From NCBI GenBank assembly GCA_016706845.1, contig JADJIV010000022.1, positions 1 through 64,000 of the forward strand: DNA of 64,000 nt, read 5' to 3'. Shown in pieces: positions 16,755 through 26,642 of this stretch (positions are counted from its first letter, which is position 1; each line of letters opens with the position of its first letter). The position numbers were made by a program, and so were the translations under genes. This DNA comes from PNOJ01 sp016706845. Its GTDB lineage: Bacteria; Krumholzibacteriota; Krumholzibacteriia; LZORAL124-64-63. The notes beneath the pieces were generated by a model. That model was not told the origin of the DNA and ran no database searches. It was given only the letters and a program-made list of their open reading frames with translations.

Positions 16755-16792
16755 GAAGCGGCGGCGGCCCCGGAAGGGGCCGCCGCTTCGTT
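16755..16792 (+). terminator. Terminator after glutamate dehydrogenase
   Basis: GCGGCGGCCCC (16761-16771), loop GGAA, GGGGCCGCCGC (16776-16786), then TTCGTT. The stem is 11 bp and can extend through a small bulge. Confidence 0.8.
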
Positions 16793-16902
16793 ATCCGGGC
16801 TTGACGAGCCCACCCTCCGGCCGCTTTCTCATGAAAAGCCCCTCCCCGTGTAAACGGATCGCCCGCCACGGACGTCCTGGTGGGTGAACGGAGGTGGACA
16901 CC

Positions 16903-17493
16903 ATGAACGCGGAACCCTCAGGACGACACGCCTTGACCGTCGAGCGCGACACGGCACGGGACCACGAGAAGACCTGGCGGACCCTCTACGAGGAGACCTG
17001 CCGGCCGCTCTTCAACTTCCTGTGCTACCAGACCGGTGATCGCGACACCGCGCTGGACCTGCTGCAGGAGACCTACGTCACGGCCATGCACGGTATGCCG
17101 ACGTACCGGGGCGAGGCTCCGGTGCTCGGCTGGCTGCGCGCCATCGCCCTGCGCAAGACCCTGGACTGGCGGCGCGGGCTGCGCCGCCGGCTCGGGCACC
17201 TGCGCGCGTTCGCCCTCGACACCGCCTCCGACATGAAGGTCACGCCCCCCGAACCCGTGGACACCGTCGTGGATCCCGCCTTCCGGGCGGCCCTGATGCG
17301 GCTGTCCGCGCAGCAGCGGGCGGCCCTGCTGCTGCGCGAACTCGAGGAACTCCCGTTCCGCGAGGTCGCCGCGTGCCTCGGCTGCGCCGAGGCCACCGCG
17401 CGGGTCCACCACCACCGGGCGTGCCAGAGCATGCGGGCATCGCTCCAGGCCGCGAACAGCGACCTGGACGTCATCCGGGGAGGCCGGTCATGA
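16903..17493 (+). CDS. ECF-type RNA polymerase sigma factor
   Basis: 196 residues with only sigma regions 2 and 4. Region 2: RPLFNFLCYQTGDRDTALDL, then QETYVTAM and PVLGWLRAIALRKTLDWRR. Region 4: LSAQQRAALLLRELEELPFR and the helix-turn-helix EVAACLGCAEATARVHHHRA. The start at 16903 lies 5 bases after GGAGGTGG. Its stop overlaps the ATG of the membrane VWA gene (ATGA), the usual arrangement for a sigma factor and its membrane regulator. The target promoters are unknown and I found no clear autoregulatory promoter. Confidence 0.9.
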   Translation: MNAEPSGRHALTVERDTARDHEKTWRTLYEETCRPLFNFLCYQTGDRDTALDLLQETYVTAMHGMPTYRGEAPVLGWLRAIALRKTLDWRRGLRRRLGHLRAFALDTASDMKVTPPEPVDTVVDPAFRAALMRLSAQQRAALLLRELEELPFREVAACLGCAEATARVHHHRACQSMRASLQAANSDLDVIRGGRS

Positions 17494-19630
17494 AGAGCCA
17501 TCTCGATAAGAACGCGCACCAGCTCACCGATCTCGAGCGCGAGGAACTGTGGCGGCGGATCGCCGACGCCGCCCCCTCCCAGCGCCGACGCCGCCCCCTG
17601 CTGTTGCCGGCGACCGGAGCGGTGGGGACCCTGGCCGTCGCGGCGCTGGTGCTGCTCGTGGTGCGGAACGATCCGCCGGCGCCGATGAGAAGCTACACCC
17701 CGGACGCGACGACGCCGGTCGTGCGGGAGGTCGTGCCGACGCCCGCCCACCGCGAGATCGCGGCGGTCCCCGCGCCGGCGACTGGCGATGCTCACACGAA
17801 CGAGCGCAAGCCGGCGGACGCGGCTTCCGTGCTCCCCGCGAGCCGCGACAAGGACACTTCCGGGAAGGTCGCCGCGGCGACCGGCCCGTCCGCGCCCTCC
17901 GGAGCCGTCGATGTCCTGCAAGTCGGCGACGAAGCGCCGCCGGCCAACGAGCTGGTCGTACACGGACGGGAGATCGTGGTCGAAGCGGAGCCCTACAATT
18001 TCGAGGTCCGGGAACGCCGCATCGACGCAGTCCTTCTCGGGCGGCACGCTCCACGACTACGCCATCGACTCGGTGGAGCAGGCCCGCGGCGGCCGCTCCG
18101 GCGACCCCAGGATGCGCATCGCTCCACAGGTCGAGGCCGCCCGCTCCGGCTCGGTCACCGGCGGCACCACCCCTCCCAACGGCGAGTCCTACGAGCTGAT
18201 GTACTTCGAGCACGCGGGCGTGAACCCCTTCATCGCGGTGGAGGACGACCGGCTGTCGACCTTCGCGGTGGACGTGGACGAGGCGTCGTGGACCGTCACG
18301 CGCAACTACCTGTCCCGCAATCAGTTGCCGCCCGCGGCGGCGGTGCGGGTCGAGGAGTTCGTCAACGCCTTCGACGCCGGTTTCGCGCCTCAGCGCGACG
18401 ACGTCTTCGCGATCCACGCCGACGGCTCGCCGGCCCCGTTCCGCGACGGCTACCACCTGCTGCGGCTGACCGTGCAGGGCCGCGACGTGAGCCCGCAGCG
18501 GCGGCGCCCCTCGCAGCTGGTGTTCGTGATCGACGTGTCCGGCTCGATGGACCAGGAGAACCGCCTGGAGCTGGTGAAGCGCTCCCTGCGCATCCTCGTG
18601 GACGAACTGGGCGAGGGCGACCGGGTGGGCATCGTGGTCTACGGTTCGGACGCGCGCACGGTCCTCGAACCGGTGGACGCGTCGCGCCGCGGCACGATCC
18701 TCGACGCCGTCGAGCGCCTGCGGCCCGAGGGCAGCACCAACGCGGCCGCCGGCCTCGACGCAGGCCTACGACATGGCGCGCCGCCACTACGACGACCGCG
18801 CCAACAACCGGCTGATCCTCTGCTCGGACGGCGTGGCCAACGTGGGGCAGACCGCGGCCGACGACATCCTGGCGCGCGTGCGCCGCGAGTCCGACCGCGG
18901 CATCTACCTGTCGACGGTGGGCTTCGGCATGGGCAACTACAACGACGTGCTGATGGAGCGGCTGGCCGACACCGGCGACGGCAACTACGCCTACGTGGAC
19001 CGCCTCGAGGAGGCCGAGCGCGTCTTCCGCGAGAACCTGACCGCCACCCTGCAGGTCATCGCGCGCGACGCGAAGATCCAGGTGGAGTTCGACCCCGCGA
19101 CGGTCGACCGCTACCGCCTGCTGGGCTACGAGAACCGCGACGTCGCCGACCGCGACTTTCGCAACGACGACGTGGACGCGGGCGAAGTCGGCGCCGGCCA
19201 CACCGTGACCGCGCTCTACGAGCTGAAGCTCGTGCGCGACGACGACCGGCCCGACCCGCTGGCGCGGCGCCGCGCCCCCCGCCTCGCGACGGTGCGCGTC
19301 CGCTACGAGGAGCCCGACGGCCGCGACCGCGGCGAGGTCCGCGAGATCGAGCAGCGGGTCGGCCTGGAAGACCTCTCGCGGAGCTTCGCCGCCGCGCCGG
19401 AGCGGTTCCGCCTGCAGGCCGCCGTGGCGGAGTTCGCCGAGATCCTGCGGCACAGCTTCTGGGCGAAGGAGCACCGCGTCGCCGACCTGGTCCCCCTGGC
19501 CGACGACCTGGCCCGGGACCTGCGCGGCGACGAGCGCGTGCGCGACTTCCGCGACGCCGTGCGGCGGGCCGCGGCCCTGGAAGGGGACGGCGCAAGGGAC
19601 GACGATCAGCCCCGCGACCGTCGCGAGTGA
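17490..19630 (+). CDS. Membrane-anchored VWA protein (YfbK-like) coupled to the ECF sigma factor, two apparent frameshifts
   Basis: About 713 residues if two shifts are ignored. A cytoplasmic tail of about 36 residues (LDKNAHQLTDLEREELWRRI) is followed by one membrane helix (GTLAVAALVLLVV). Then come a Pro/Ala/Thr-rich linker, a VWA_N-like region (YELMYFEHAGVNPFIAVEDD, RVEEFVNAFD), a VWA domain with an intact metal site (VIDVSGSM, GSTNAAAGL, LCSDGVAN) and a DUF3520-like end. The frame moves by one base near 18024-18034 and again near 18760-18765, each time joining conserved sequence. The short N-terminal tail facing the sigma factor suggests an anti-sigma or signalling role, which is inference. 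Confidence 0.82.
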
Positions 19631-19653
19631 CCCCCTCGTCTCCCTCAAAACGA

Positions 19654-19683
19654 GCGGCCCCTGCTCCGGCGAGCAGGGGCCGC
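19654..19683. terminator. Bidirectional terminator between the VWA gene and pepD
   Basis: GCGGCCCCTGCTC (19654-19666), loop CGGC, GAGCAGGGGCCGC (19671-19683). The stem is 13 bp and perfect, with TTC after it on the plus strand and CGTTTTG on the minus strand. It would end the long leftward gene run. Confidence 0.88.
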
Positions 19684-19709
19684 TTCGATATCTTCGAGAG
19701 CTGCCAAGG

Positions 19710-21164
19710 TTAGAGTTCGCTCATCACCCCGGTGAACAGCTGCCAGACCTTCGCGACCGAGGCCACGCTCACCTTCTCGTCGGGCGAGTGGGCGCCGTGG
19801 ATGTCCGGCCCGAAGGAGACGATGTCCAGGTCCGGGTACTTCTCGGTCAGCAGGCCGCACTCGAGCCCGGCGTGGATCGCCTTGAGCTCCGGCACGACCC
19901 CGAAGATCCGCTCGTAGGAGCGCGCCGTGGCCTGCACCAGGGGCGAGGTCGGGTTCGGCTGCCAGCCGGGGTAGCCCTCGGGCTGCTCGATCGCGGCGCG
20001 GTCGTCCAGCAGGCCGACCAGGGACCGGTGCCGCTGCACGAGGCCGTCCAGGGCCGACATGTTCGAGGAGCGGCTGCAGCAGACGATCTCCACCGTGCCG
20101 CCCTTGGTCCTCACGACGCCCACGTTGGAGCTGGTCTCGACCAGGCCGGGGATCGCGCGGCTCATGGCCAGCACGCCGTTGGGCAGGGCTTCGAGCAGGC
20201 GCAGGACGCGCAGGGTGCAGTTGCCGCCCAGGTTGTGGTCCACCTTGCACTTGGCGACCTTCACGGCCGCCTGGTCGTCGATGCCGGCGAGCTCCTCGGC
20301 CACGATGCGCGCCGCCGCCTTGTCGATGAGCTTCTTGAAGGCGCCGGTCTGCGCCTCGGGCACCGCCACGCGGGCGGTGGCCTCGCGCGGGATGGCGTTG
20401 CGCATGCTGCCGCCCTCGATGTCCACGAGCTTGAAGGGCACCGTCTCGCGCGCGGCCAGCAGCAGGCGCGCGAGGATCACGATCGCGTTGCCGCGGTTCT
20501 TGTCGATGTCCAGGCCGGAGTGACCGCCCTTGAGACCGGAAACCGACACCTTGTACCCGACGAGCCCCTTGCCCAGGGCGCTCTTCTTGTTCTTCACGGT
20601 GATGACCGAGTCGCGGCCGCCGGCGCAGCCGATGAACAGGGAGCGGTCCTCCTCCGAATCGAGGTTGATCATGCGGCGGGCGCTGAAGAAGCCGGGCTCG
20701 ACGCCGGCCGCGCCGGTCAGGCCGCGCTCCTCGTCGACGGTCAGCAGCACCTCCACCGGCGGGTGCGACAGGCCCTTCTCCTCGGCCAGGGCCAGACCCA
20801 TGGCCACGCCGATGCCGTTGTCCGCGCCCAGGGTCGTGCCGTCGGCCGTGACCCAGCCGTCCTGGACCAGCAGCTTGATCGGGTCCTTGGTGAAGTCGTG
20901 CTTCGTGGCGCCGTTCTTCTCGCAGACCATGTCGACGTGGCCCTGCACGAGCACCGGCGCCGCCTTCTCGCGGCCGTGCGTGGCCGGGATGCGCACCAGG
21001 AGGTTGCCCACCTTGTCCTGGCTCCACTTCAGGCCGCGGGCGTCGGCCCAGGCCTTGAGCATGTCCAGGACCGCGGTCTCGTTGCCGGAGCCGCGGGGGA
21101 TGCGGGACAGTTCGGCAAAGATGCTCCAGACGGACCTGGGCTGCAGGCTCTCGTACGTGTTCAC
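19710..21164 (-). CDS. pepD: Cytosolic nonspecific dipeptidase / aminoacyl-histidine dipeptidase (M20)
   Basis: 484 residues, GTG start after AGGGAGC. PepD-type M20 zinc dipeptidase with the metal sites QGHVDMVCEKN, DGTTLGADNGIG and TVDEERGLTGA, the central dimerisation insert and the late HAGLECGLL motif. It hydrolyses dipeptides in the cytoplasm. It is the last gene of the leftward run from 39380 and sits before a strong terminator, so peptide use may be linked to the M1 and M16 peptidases upstream. Confidence 0.93.
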   Translation of the reverse strand: MNTYESLQPRSVWSIFAELSRIPRGSGNETAVLDMLKAWADARGLKWSQDKVGNLLVRIPATHGREKAAPVLVQGHVDMVCEKNGATKHDFTKDPIKLLVQDGWVTADGTTLGADNGIGVAMGLALAEEKGLSHPPVEVLLTVDEERGLTGAAGVEPGFFSARRMINLDSEEDRSLFIGCAGGRDSVITVKNKKSALGKGLVGYKVSVSGLKGGHSGLDIDKNRGNAIVILARLLLAARETVPFKLVDIEGGSMRNAIPREATARVAVPEAQTGAFKKLIDKAAARIVAEELAGIDDQAAVKVAKCKVDHNLGGNCTLRVLRLLEALPNGVLAMSRAIPGLVETSSNVGVVRTKGGTVEIVCCSRSSNMSALDGLVQRHRSLVGLLDDRAAIEQPEGYPGWQPNPTSPLVQATARSYERIFGVVPELKAIHAGLECGLLTEKYPDLDIVSFGPDIHGAHSPDEKVSVASVAKVWQLFTGVMSEL

Positions 21165-21197
21165 GATTCGCTCCCTGGTTGTGCGGTCGGGGGTGGC

Positions 21198-21223
21198 GGC
21201 GGGCGGCGTCGACGCCGCCCGCC
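21198..21223. repeat. Perfect 26-bp GC palindrome between ompA-like gene and pepD
   Basis: GGCGGGCGGCGTC followed directly by its reverse complement. It lies after the OmpA-like stop codon. With no T-run on either side it is a weak terminator candidate; an RNA-processing hairpin or an operator is equally possible. Confidence 0.5.
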
Positions 21224-21239
21224 TCGTATCGATTGCGGA

Positions 21240-21893
21240 TCAGCCCTGGTCGGTGGCGCGCTGGCGGAATTCCTCGTTGACCTGGACGTTCAACTCCACG
21301 CGGCGGTTCTGAGCCCGTCCGGACTCGGAGCCGTTGTCGGCGACCGGAGCGGTCTCGCCGTAGCCGCGGGCGGTGATGCGGCTCGAGGCCACGCCGGCGC
21401 CCATCAGGAAACCGCGGACCGCGGAAGCGCGGCGTTCGCTGAGCGACTGGTTGTAGTCGTCGGAGCCCGTGCTGTCGGTGTGGCCGAGCACCAGGATGTC
21501 GGTGTCCGGGTAGCGCGAGAGCACGTCGGCGACTTCGGTCAACTGGTCCTGGGACGCGGTCTTCAGGGCCGAAGAGTCGTAGTCGAACAGGATCGCGTTG
21601 TCGAAGGTGACCCTCAGCTCGTCGCCCTGGCGCTGCACCTCGGCGCCCTCGATCTCCTCCATCTCGCGCGCCTGCTTGTCGAGGTAGGAGCCGATGAGGC
21701 CGCCCACGACGGCGCCCGCCGCGCCGCCGATCACGGCGCCCTTGGTGTTGTCCTTGCCGATCAGCACGCCGGCGCCGGCGCCCGCCGCGCCGCCGATCAC
21801 GGCGCCCTTCTGGGTGCGGCTCATGCCGCAGCCGCCCAGGACCATGGCCAGGACCGCCGTCGCCAGCAACACGAACATCATCTTCTTAGGCAT
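21240..21893 (-). CDS. OmpA-family lipoprotein with glycine-zipper domain (YiaD-like)
   Basis: 217 residues. Signal peptide with lipobox VLGGC, then a glycine-zipper membrane segment written as two near-identical copies (KGAVIGGAAGAGAGVLIGK and KGAVIGGAAGAVVGGLIG). An OmpA C-terminal peptidoglycan-binding domain follows: FDYDSSAL, ILVLGHTDSTGSDDYNQSLS, ERRASAVRGFL and GRAQNRRVEL. It would tie the outer membrane to the wall. The start at 21893 is set by AAGGAGAG, which lies inside the 3' end of the M1 peptidase gene. Confidence 0.92.
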   Translation of the reverse strand: MPKKMMFVLLATAVLAMVLGGCGMSRTQKGAVIGGAAGAGAGVLIGKDNTKGAVIGGAAGAVVGGLIGSYLDKQAREMEEIEGAEVQRQGDELRVTFDNAILFDYDSSALKTASQDQLTEVADVLSRYPDTDILVLGHTDSTGSDDYNQSLSERRASAVRGFLMGAGVASSRITARGYGETAPVADNGSESGRAQNRRVELNVQVNEEFRQRATDQG

Positions 21894-21894
21894 G

Positions 21895-23990
21895 TCATCT
21901 CTCCTTTGACTTGCCGGGCAGGTCCGCGCGCAGGGGCGAGGCCGCAACCTCCCAGTTACCCTTGAGCGCAGCTCCCCGGACGGGGAACACGAGGTGCGAA
22001 TACTTGCCGTAATGGCTCAGTCGTCCGGCCAGCGCCGCCAGGCGATCGCCCGAGCGGCAGAAGACCAGCAGGTCGGCGGCTCCCGGTCGGCCGGGGCCGG
22101 CACGGCCAGGACCGCGTCGTTGGTCGCGAGATCGAGGCGCTGCCCGTTCAGGAACAGCAGCCCGCCCGCGAGTTGCGCCGCCGGCGGCAGCAGCGGCTGC
22201 GCCGTGGCGAGGTCCGGGTTCACCAGGATCCGGCTGTGACCCTCGGGGTCCGCGGCGGCGTCCACGATGACGGCCTCGCCCGCTTCGACCCAATCCGCGG
22301 CGAACGCGGCCGCCGCTTCGGCCAGCGGACCGGCCGGCAGGACGAAGCGGGGCGCGGGGTCGCCGAGGATCTGGCTGAGGGTCGGTTCGATCTCCTCGGG
22401 ATGCAAACGCCTGAACACATGATAATCGGGGTCCACCTGGACCGCCGTCGCGCCGGGCGCCGTCCAGGTCACCACGGCGCGCGGGCCGTCCATCTCGACC
22501 ACCGTGGCGACGGGGCCCGCCGGGGTCACGGCCGTGACGGGCACCCGCAGCGGCCAGGCGGTTCCGTCCGGCGCCGCATCCTGGGTCAGCGTCACCGTGA
22601 CGCGGTCGCCGTCGCGGGCGGCTGCTTCCAGGCGCAGCAGCGGCGCGCCGGGGCGGCCCAGCCAGGATTCGCCGAAGGCCGTCAGGTCGCGGGCGCCGTG
22701 CGACGCGAAGGCCGCCAGGAAGTCGTCCCAGGACGCCTCGCGGAACAGGTGCGTGCGGGCGACCTCGCGCAGCGCGGCCAGGAAGGCGTCGCGGCCGATC
22801 GCCTCGTCGATCATGTGGAAGACCATCATCGACTTGCCGTAGCCCACGGCCCGCGTGGCGCCGCTGTGGCGCTCGCGGAAGTCCCGCAGCGGCAGGTCGC
22901 GCCCGTCGCGGACGTAGGCGGCGTAGTCCTTCAGCAGCGTGCGGCGGTACTCGCGCGCCGCCGCGGGCGACTCCAGCTCCTTGTAGTGGTAGTCGGCGCA
23001 GTAGACGGTCAGCCCCTCGCACCAGTTGCCGCGCGCGGCGTCGACGAAGACCGAGTTGCCCCACCAGTTGTGGGCGATCTCGTGGCCGAAGCTCGTGGTG
23101 GGGATGAACGGCAGGCGCAGCACCTGGCCGCCGAGCAGGGTCCAGCCGGGCATGCCGTAGCCGGTGGGGAACCAGTTCTCGACCGTGGTGAAGCGGGTGA
23201 ACGGGTACGGGCCGATCATCGCGCGGTACATCTCGAGGTAGGCGCCGGTGCGCTCCAGGTAGGTCTCGACCAGCGCCGGTTCGTCCGCGAGGAAGTAGGT
23301 GGCGCCCAGGACGCCGCCGAAGTCGCGCTCGGTCACCAGGTAGCGGTTGGCGATCAGGGTGAGGCCGTCGCTGGGGGCGTCGGACTCCCAGACGGTGGTC
23401 AGCAGGCCGTCCTTCTCCTGACGCTGCGTGCGCTCGCCCTGGGTCAGCGGCTCCCAGCCCGCCGGCGTGACGACCTTCAGGCGGTAGGTGTGCAGCGCCT
23501 TGTCGGCCAGCGGCAGCCAGTAGCTGGACGCGGCCAGGTAGATGCCCTCGTCGGCGATCGTGGCCTGGATCTCGCGGCCGACGTTCTCGCGGGAGAAGGC
23601 GACGTCGGCGGTGGACTCGGCCCAGCGGGCGGCGTACACGAGCGTCAGCTGCATCTCTTCGCCCGCCGTGAGCGGGTTGCCGCCGGGGTTGACCGGCAGG
23701 CGGATGGTCGCCGTGTCGGGCGGCGCGGTCTCCCCGATGCCGGCGGCGGGCTCCTGCTGCTCGCCCGAGCCGTCGGGATGGCGGCGCGACAGGCTCTGCA
23801 GCGCCACGCCCGCGTTCAGCAGCAGCGTGTCGACGCCGGCGGGCACGGTCAGGTGGTCCGTCACGTCGACGCGGTGGCTCGGCAGGTCGAAGCGCACCAG
23901 CACGTCGTGGCGGATGACCGGCAGGTCGCCTGCCGCAGCGGCGGCCGCGGCCAGCAGGCTCACGCCGAGGATCGTCGCTCTGCGGATCAT
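21895..23990 (-). CDS. Secreted M1-like zinc metallopeptidase lacking the GxMEN motif; frameshift near the 3' end
   Basis: About 698 residues with a signal peptide (TILGVSLLAAAAAAAG). The zinc motif HEIAHNWWGN is followed at the usual distance by the third ligand in NWCEGLTVY, as in M1 peptidases. The GxMEN exopeptidase motif is absent; the equivalent region reads TVENWFPTGYGMPG. The frame breaks near 22068-22082: one missing base joins PADREP to ADLLVFCRSGDRLAALAGRL, which carries on to a stop at 21895. ATG at 23990 follows GGGGAGG; an earlier ATG at 24005 has no ribosome site. Likely co-transcribed with the M16 gene. Confidence 0.82.
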
Positions 23991-24009
23991 GGTCCTCCCC
24001 GTCATCGGA

Positions 24010-26619
24010 TCAGTTCGCGACCGCGGTCACCAGCGGCCGGTTCTTCAGGTACTTCCCGCCGACGCGCACGAGGTCGTCCAGCGTGACGCTGTCGTGTTCC
24101 GCGAGCGACGTCAGGTAGCCCTCGACACGGCCGTCGAGCTCCGCCGTCGCCAGGTAGTAGGCCTGGCTGATGCTCGCCAGGCGCCTCATCATCAGGCGGC
24201 CGGAGCGCGCGCCGCGGGTCTTGTCCAGTTCCGCCTGCGTGACCGTTGCGGCGTCGAAGCCGCGCACCGCCTCCAGCAGGGCCTGCTCGCCCTCGTCCAG
24301 ACGCGCCGCCGGCGGATTGAGCCAGGCCTCCAGGGCCGCCTCGGCGCCGTGGATCTCCACGCCGGCTCCGGTGCTGTAGCTCAGGCCGCGCGTCTCGCGC
24401 AGGTCCATCGCGATGCGGTCCGACAGCACGTCCACCAGCATCTGCAGGGCCGGGGCGTCGGCGGGATCGACGGCGAACAGCGAGCCCGTGCGGATGGCGG
24501 CCATGGGTCCGCCGGCCGTCGCGGTCACGCGGGCGTCCTGCGCCGTGACCGGCAGGGCCGGCGGGGCGGGGCTCGGCCCGCCGCGGGCGGGCAGGTGCGC
24601 CTCCACCAGCGCGGCGACCTGCGCGTGGGGCAGCGGCGACACCACGGTCACCACCAGGTTCGCCGGCGCGAAGGCGCGGCGGTGGAGGTCCTTCAGCGTG
24701 GCGAGGTCGAGGCCGTCCAGGGAGCCGGGCACGCCTTCGGGCGCGCGGGACAGCGGGTGGTTCCCGTAGAGGGCGTCGGCGAACAGCCGGCGCGCGCGCT
24801 GGCCGGCGCTGCCCGCCTGGCGCTGCAGGATCTCCTGCTGGGCCGCCTGCTCGGCCGCGACGTCGGCCGCCGAGAAGGCCGGTTCGCGCAGCAGGCCGAG
24901 CAGCAGGGTCAGGGCTTCGGGCCCGACGTCGGCGCCGGTCTCCAGGCGGACCCAGGAGAAGCGGCCGCCGGTGTAGTAGTCGTCCATCGGGATGTTCGGG
25001 TCGTCGACGAGCTTCAGCTCGGCGCCCAGCGCGCCGAGGCGGTGGGCGAGGCACTCCGCATCGCAGTCCCGCGTGCCCCTGCGCAGCAGCCGGTGCAGGA
25101 GGTTCAGGGCGCCGGGCCGGTCCCCGTCCAGCCCGGCGCGGTTGCGCACCGCGACGTGAGCGGCGAACAGCGGCGAGACGGGATTGCGCAGCGTGACCAG
25201 CACCGTCCCGTTGGCCAGGACCGAACGCTCCAACGCCACGGCCTCCCCGGCCGCTCCGGCGTCGGCCGCCGTCGCGGGCAGCACGTGCACCGCGAGGTGC
25301 GGGCGTCCGACGAGGTGGCGCTCGAGGGCCCCGACGATCTGGGCCGGCGTGACGGCGGCGAGCCGGTCCAGGTAGCCCAGGAAGTGGTCCGGACCGCCCA
25401 GGACCAGGGGTTCGGCGGCCGTGATCGCCAGCATCCGCAGCTGCTCGCGTTCGAGCAGCGTCGAGGTGGCGCGCCCGCGCACGATCTCGGTGACGTCGCC
25501 CGCCGCGAAGCCCTTCTTCGCGGCCGCGGCCAGGGCTTCCCCGGTCAGCCGGCGGTAGAGGGCCGGGTCGGCGTCGGCCGGCAGGTCCAGGCGCAGCGTG
25601 AGGCGCGCGAAGCCGTCGGCCCGGTCCCACCACGTCGACACGCCGGGGCGGCGGTCCTCGGGCAGCTTCGCGTAGGCCTGCGCCAGCACGCCGGTCGCGG
25701 GCGCGTCCAGCAGACCGGTCAGGGCCTCGAAGGCGAAGTAGTCGTGGGCGCCGTAACCGGGCGCCTCGTAGACCAGCGCCAGCACGTGGGCGTCCCCGGC
25801 CCGCCGGGTGACCACGCTGCCGTCGCCCACCGGCGGCGCGGCGGCCAGCGGCGGCCGCTGCACGGTGCCGGGCGGCACGGCGCCGAAGTGCTCCTCCAGC
25901 AGGGCCAGGACGGCGTCGCGGTCGAAGCCGCCGGCCACCGTGGTGATCATGTTGTTGGGCACGTAGTGGTTGTGATAGAAGGCGTCGACGTCGTCGCGGT
26001 TCAGGTGCTCGATGGTGCTCAGGGTGCCGAGGGTCGGCAGCGCGAGGCTGCTGCCCGCGAAGGCGGCCTCGCGGATGATCCCGCCCGCAGGGTCGTCATC
26101 GCGGTCGCGCGCCTGGACGAGCTCGCCCACGACGATGCCCCGCTCCTTCTCGAACTTGTCGGCCGGCAGCGTGGAGTGGAACAGCATCCCGGCCTGCAGG
26201 GCCACGCCCTCGGCCAGCTGCGCCGACGGGACGATCATGATGAAGTTCGTGAAGAAGTCGCTCGTGTGGGCGTTGTTCCAGGCGCCGACGCGATCGGCGG
26301 CGGCGTAGAGCTCCTCCTGGGTCATCGTCGTGGTGCCGTTGAACAGCAGGTGCTCGAGCATGTGGCTCATGCCGCTGGTGCGGAAGTCCTCGTACGCCGA
26401 GCCGACCCGCACCTGGGTCAGCACCGCCGCCATGGGCTGCGCCGGGTTGGGCAGCAGCACCACCTGCAAGCCGTTCTCGAGGCGCAGGACCTCGGCGCCG
26501 GGCGGCAGGTCGGGGAAAGCGGGATCGTTGCCGGCGGCGGCGAGCGCCGCCGCGGTCACGATCGCGATCAGCAACGCGCACGCCGCGACGGCGGCCGGGC
26601 GCTGGAGGCGTCGGTACAT
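24010..26619 (-). CDS. Secreted two-domain M16 zinc peptidase (pitrilysin family)
   Basis: 869 residues with an N-terminal signal or anchor (AAVAACALLIAIVTAAALAA). The inverted zinc motif HMLEH (residues 86-90) is in the first half, with the downstream Glu in VVGELVQARD; the second half is the usual inactive M16 repeat. Both halves in one chain match periplasmic pitrilysin-type processing or peptide-degrading enzymes. GGGAGA precedes the ATG. It follows tpiA by 23 bases and precedes the M1 peptidase closely, so the pair probably degrades peptides outside the cytoplasm. Confidence 0.9.
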   Translation of the reverse strand: MYRRLQRPAAVAACALLIAIVTAAALAAAGNDPAFPDLPPGAEVLRLENGLQVVLLPNPAQPMAAVLTQVRVGSAYEDFRTSGMSHMLEHLLFNGTTTMTQEELYAAADRVGAWNNAHTSDFFTNFIMIVPSAQLAEGVALQAGMLFHSTLPADKFEKERGIVVGELVQARDRDDDPAGGIIREAAFAGSSLALPTLGTLSTIEHLNRDDVDAFYHNHYVPNNMITTVAGGFDRDAVLALLEEHFGAVPPGTVQRPPLAAAPPVGDGSVVTRRAGDAHVLALVYEAPGYGAHDYFAFEALTGLLDAPATGVLAQAYAKLPEDRRPGVSTWWDRADGFARLTLRLDLPADADPALYRRLTGEALAAAAKKGFAAGDVTEIVRGRATSTLLEREQLRMLAITAAEPLVLGGPDHFLGYLDRLAAVTPAQIVGALERHLVGRPHLAVHVLPATAADAGAAGEAVALERSVLANGTVLVTLRNPVSPLFAAHVAVRNRAGLDGDRPGALNLLHRLLRRGTRDCDAECLAHRLGALGAELKLVDDPNIPMDDYYTGGRFSWVRLETGADVGPEALTLLLGLLREPAFSAADVAAEQAAQQEILQRQAGSAGQRARRLFADALYGNHPLSRAPEGVPGSLDGLDLATLKDLHRRAFAPANLVVTVVSPLPHAQVAALVEAHLPARGGPSPAPPALPVTAQDARVTATAGGPMAAIRTGSLFAVDPADAPALQMLVDVLSDRIAMDLRETRGLSYSTGAGVEIHGAEAALEAWLNPPAARLDEGEQALLEAVRGFDAATVTQAELDKTRGARSGRLMMRRLASISQAYYLATAELDGRVEGYLTSLAEHDSVTLDDLVRVGGKYLKNRPLVTAVAN

Positions 26620-26642
26620 GTTCGTCTCCCGTGCTAAGGACT

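Noticed and set aside
16831..16870. ECF-type autoregulatory promoter before the sigma gene (TGAAAA ... GTGTAA)
   Set aside because: Spacing between the elements is about 10 bases, too short for known ECF promoters.
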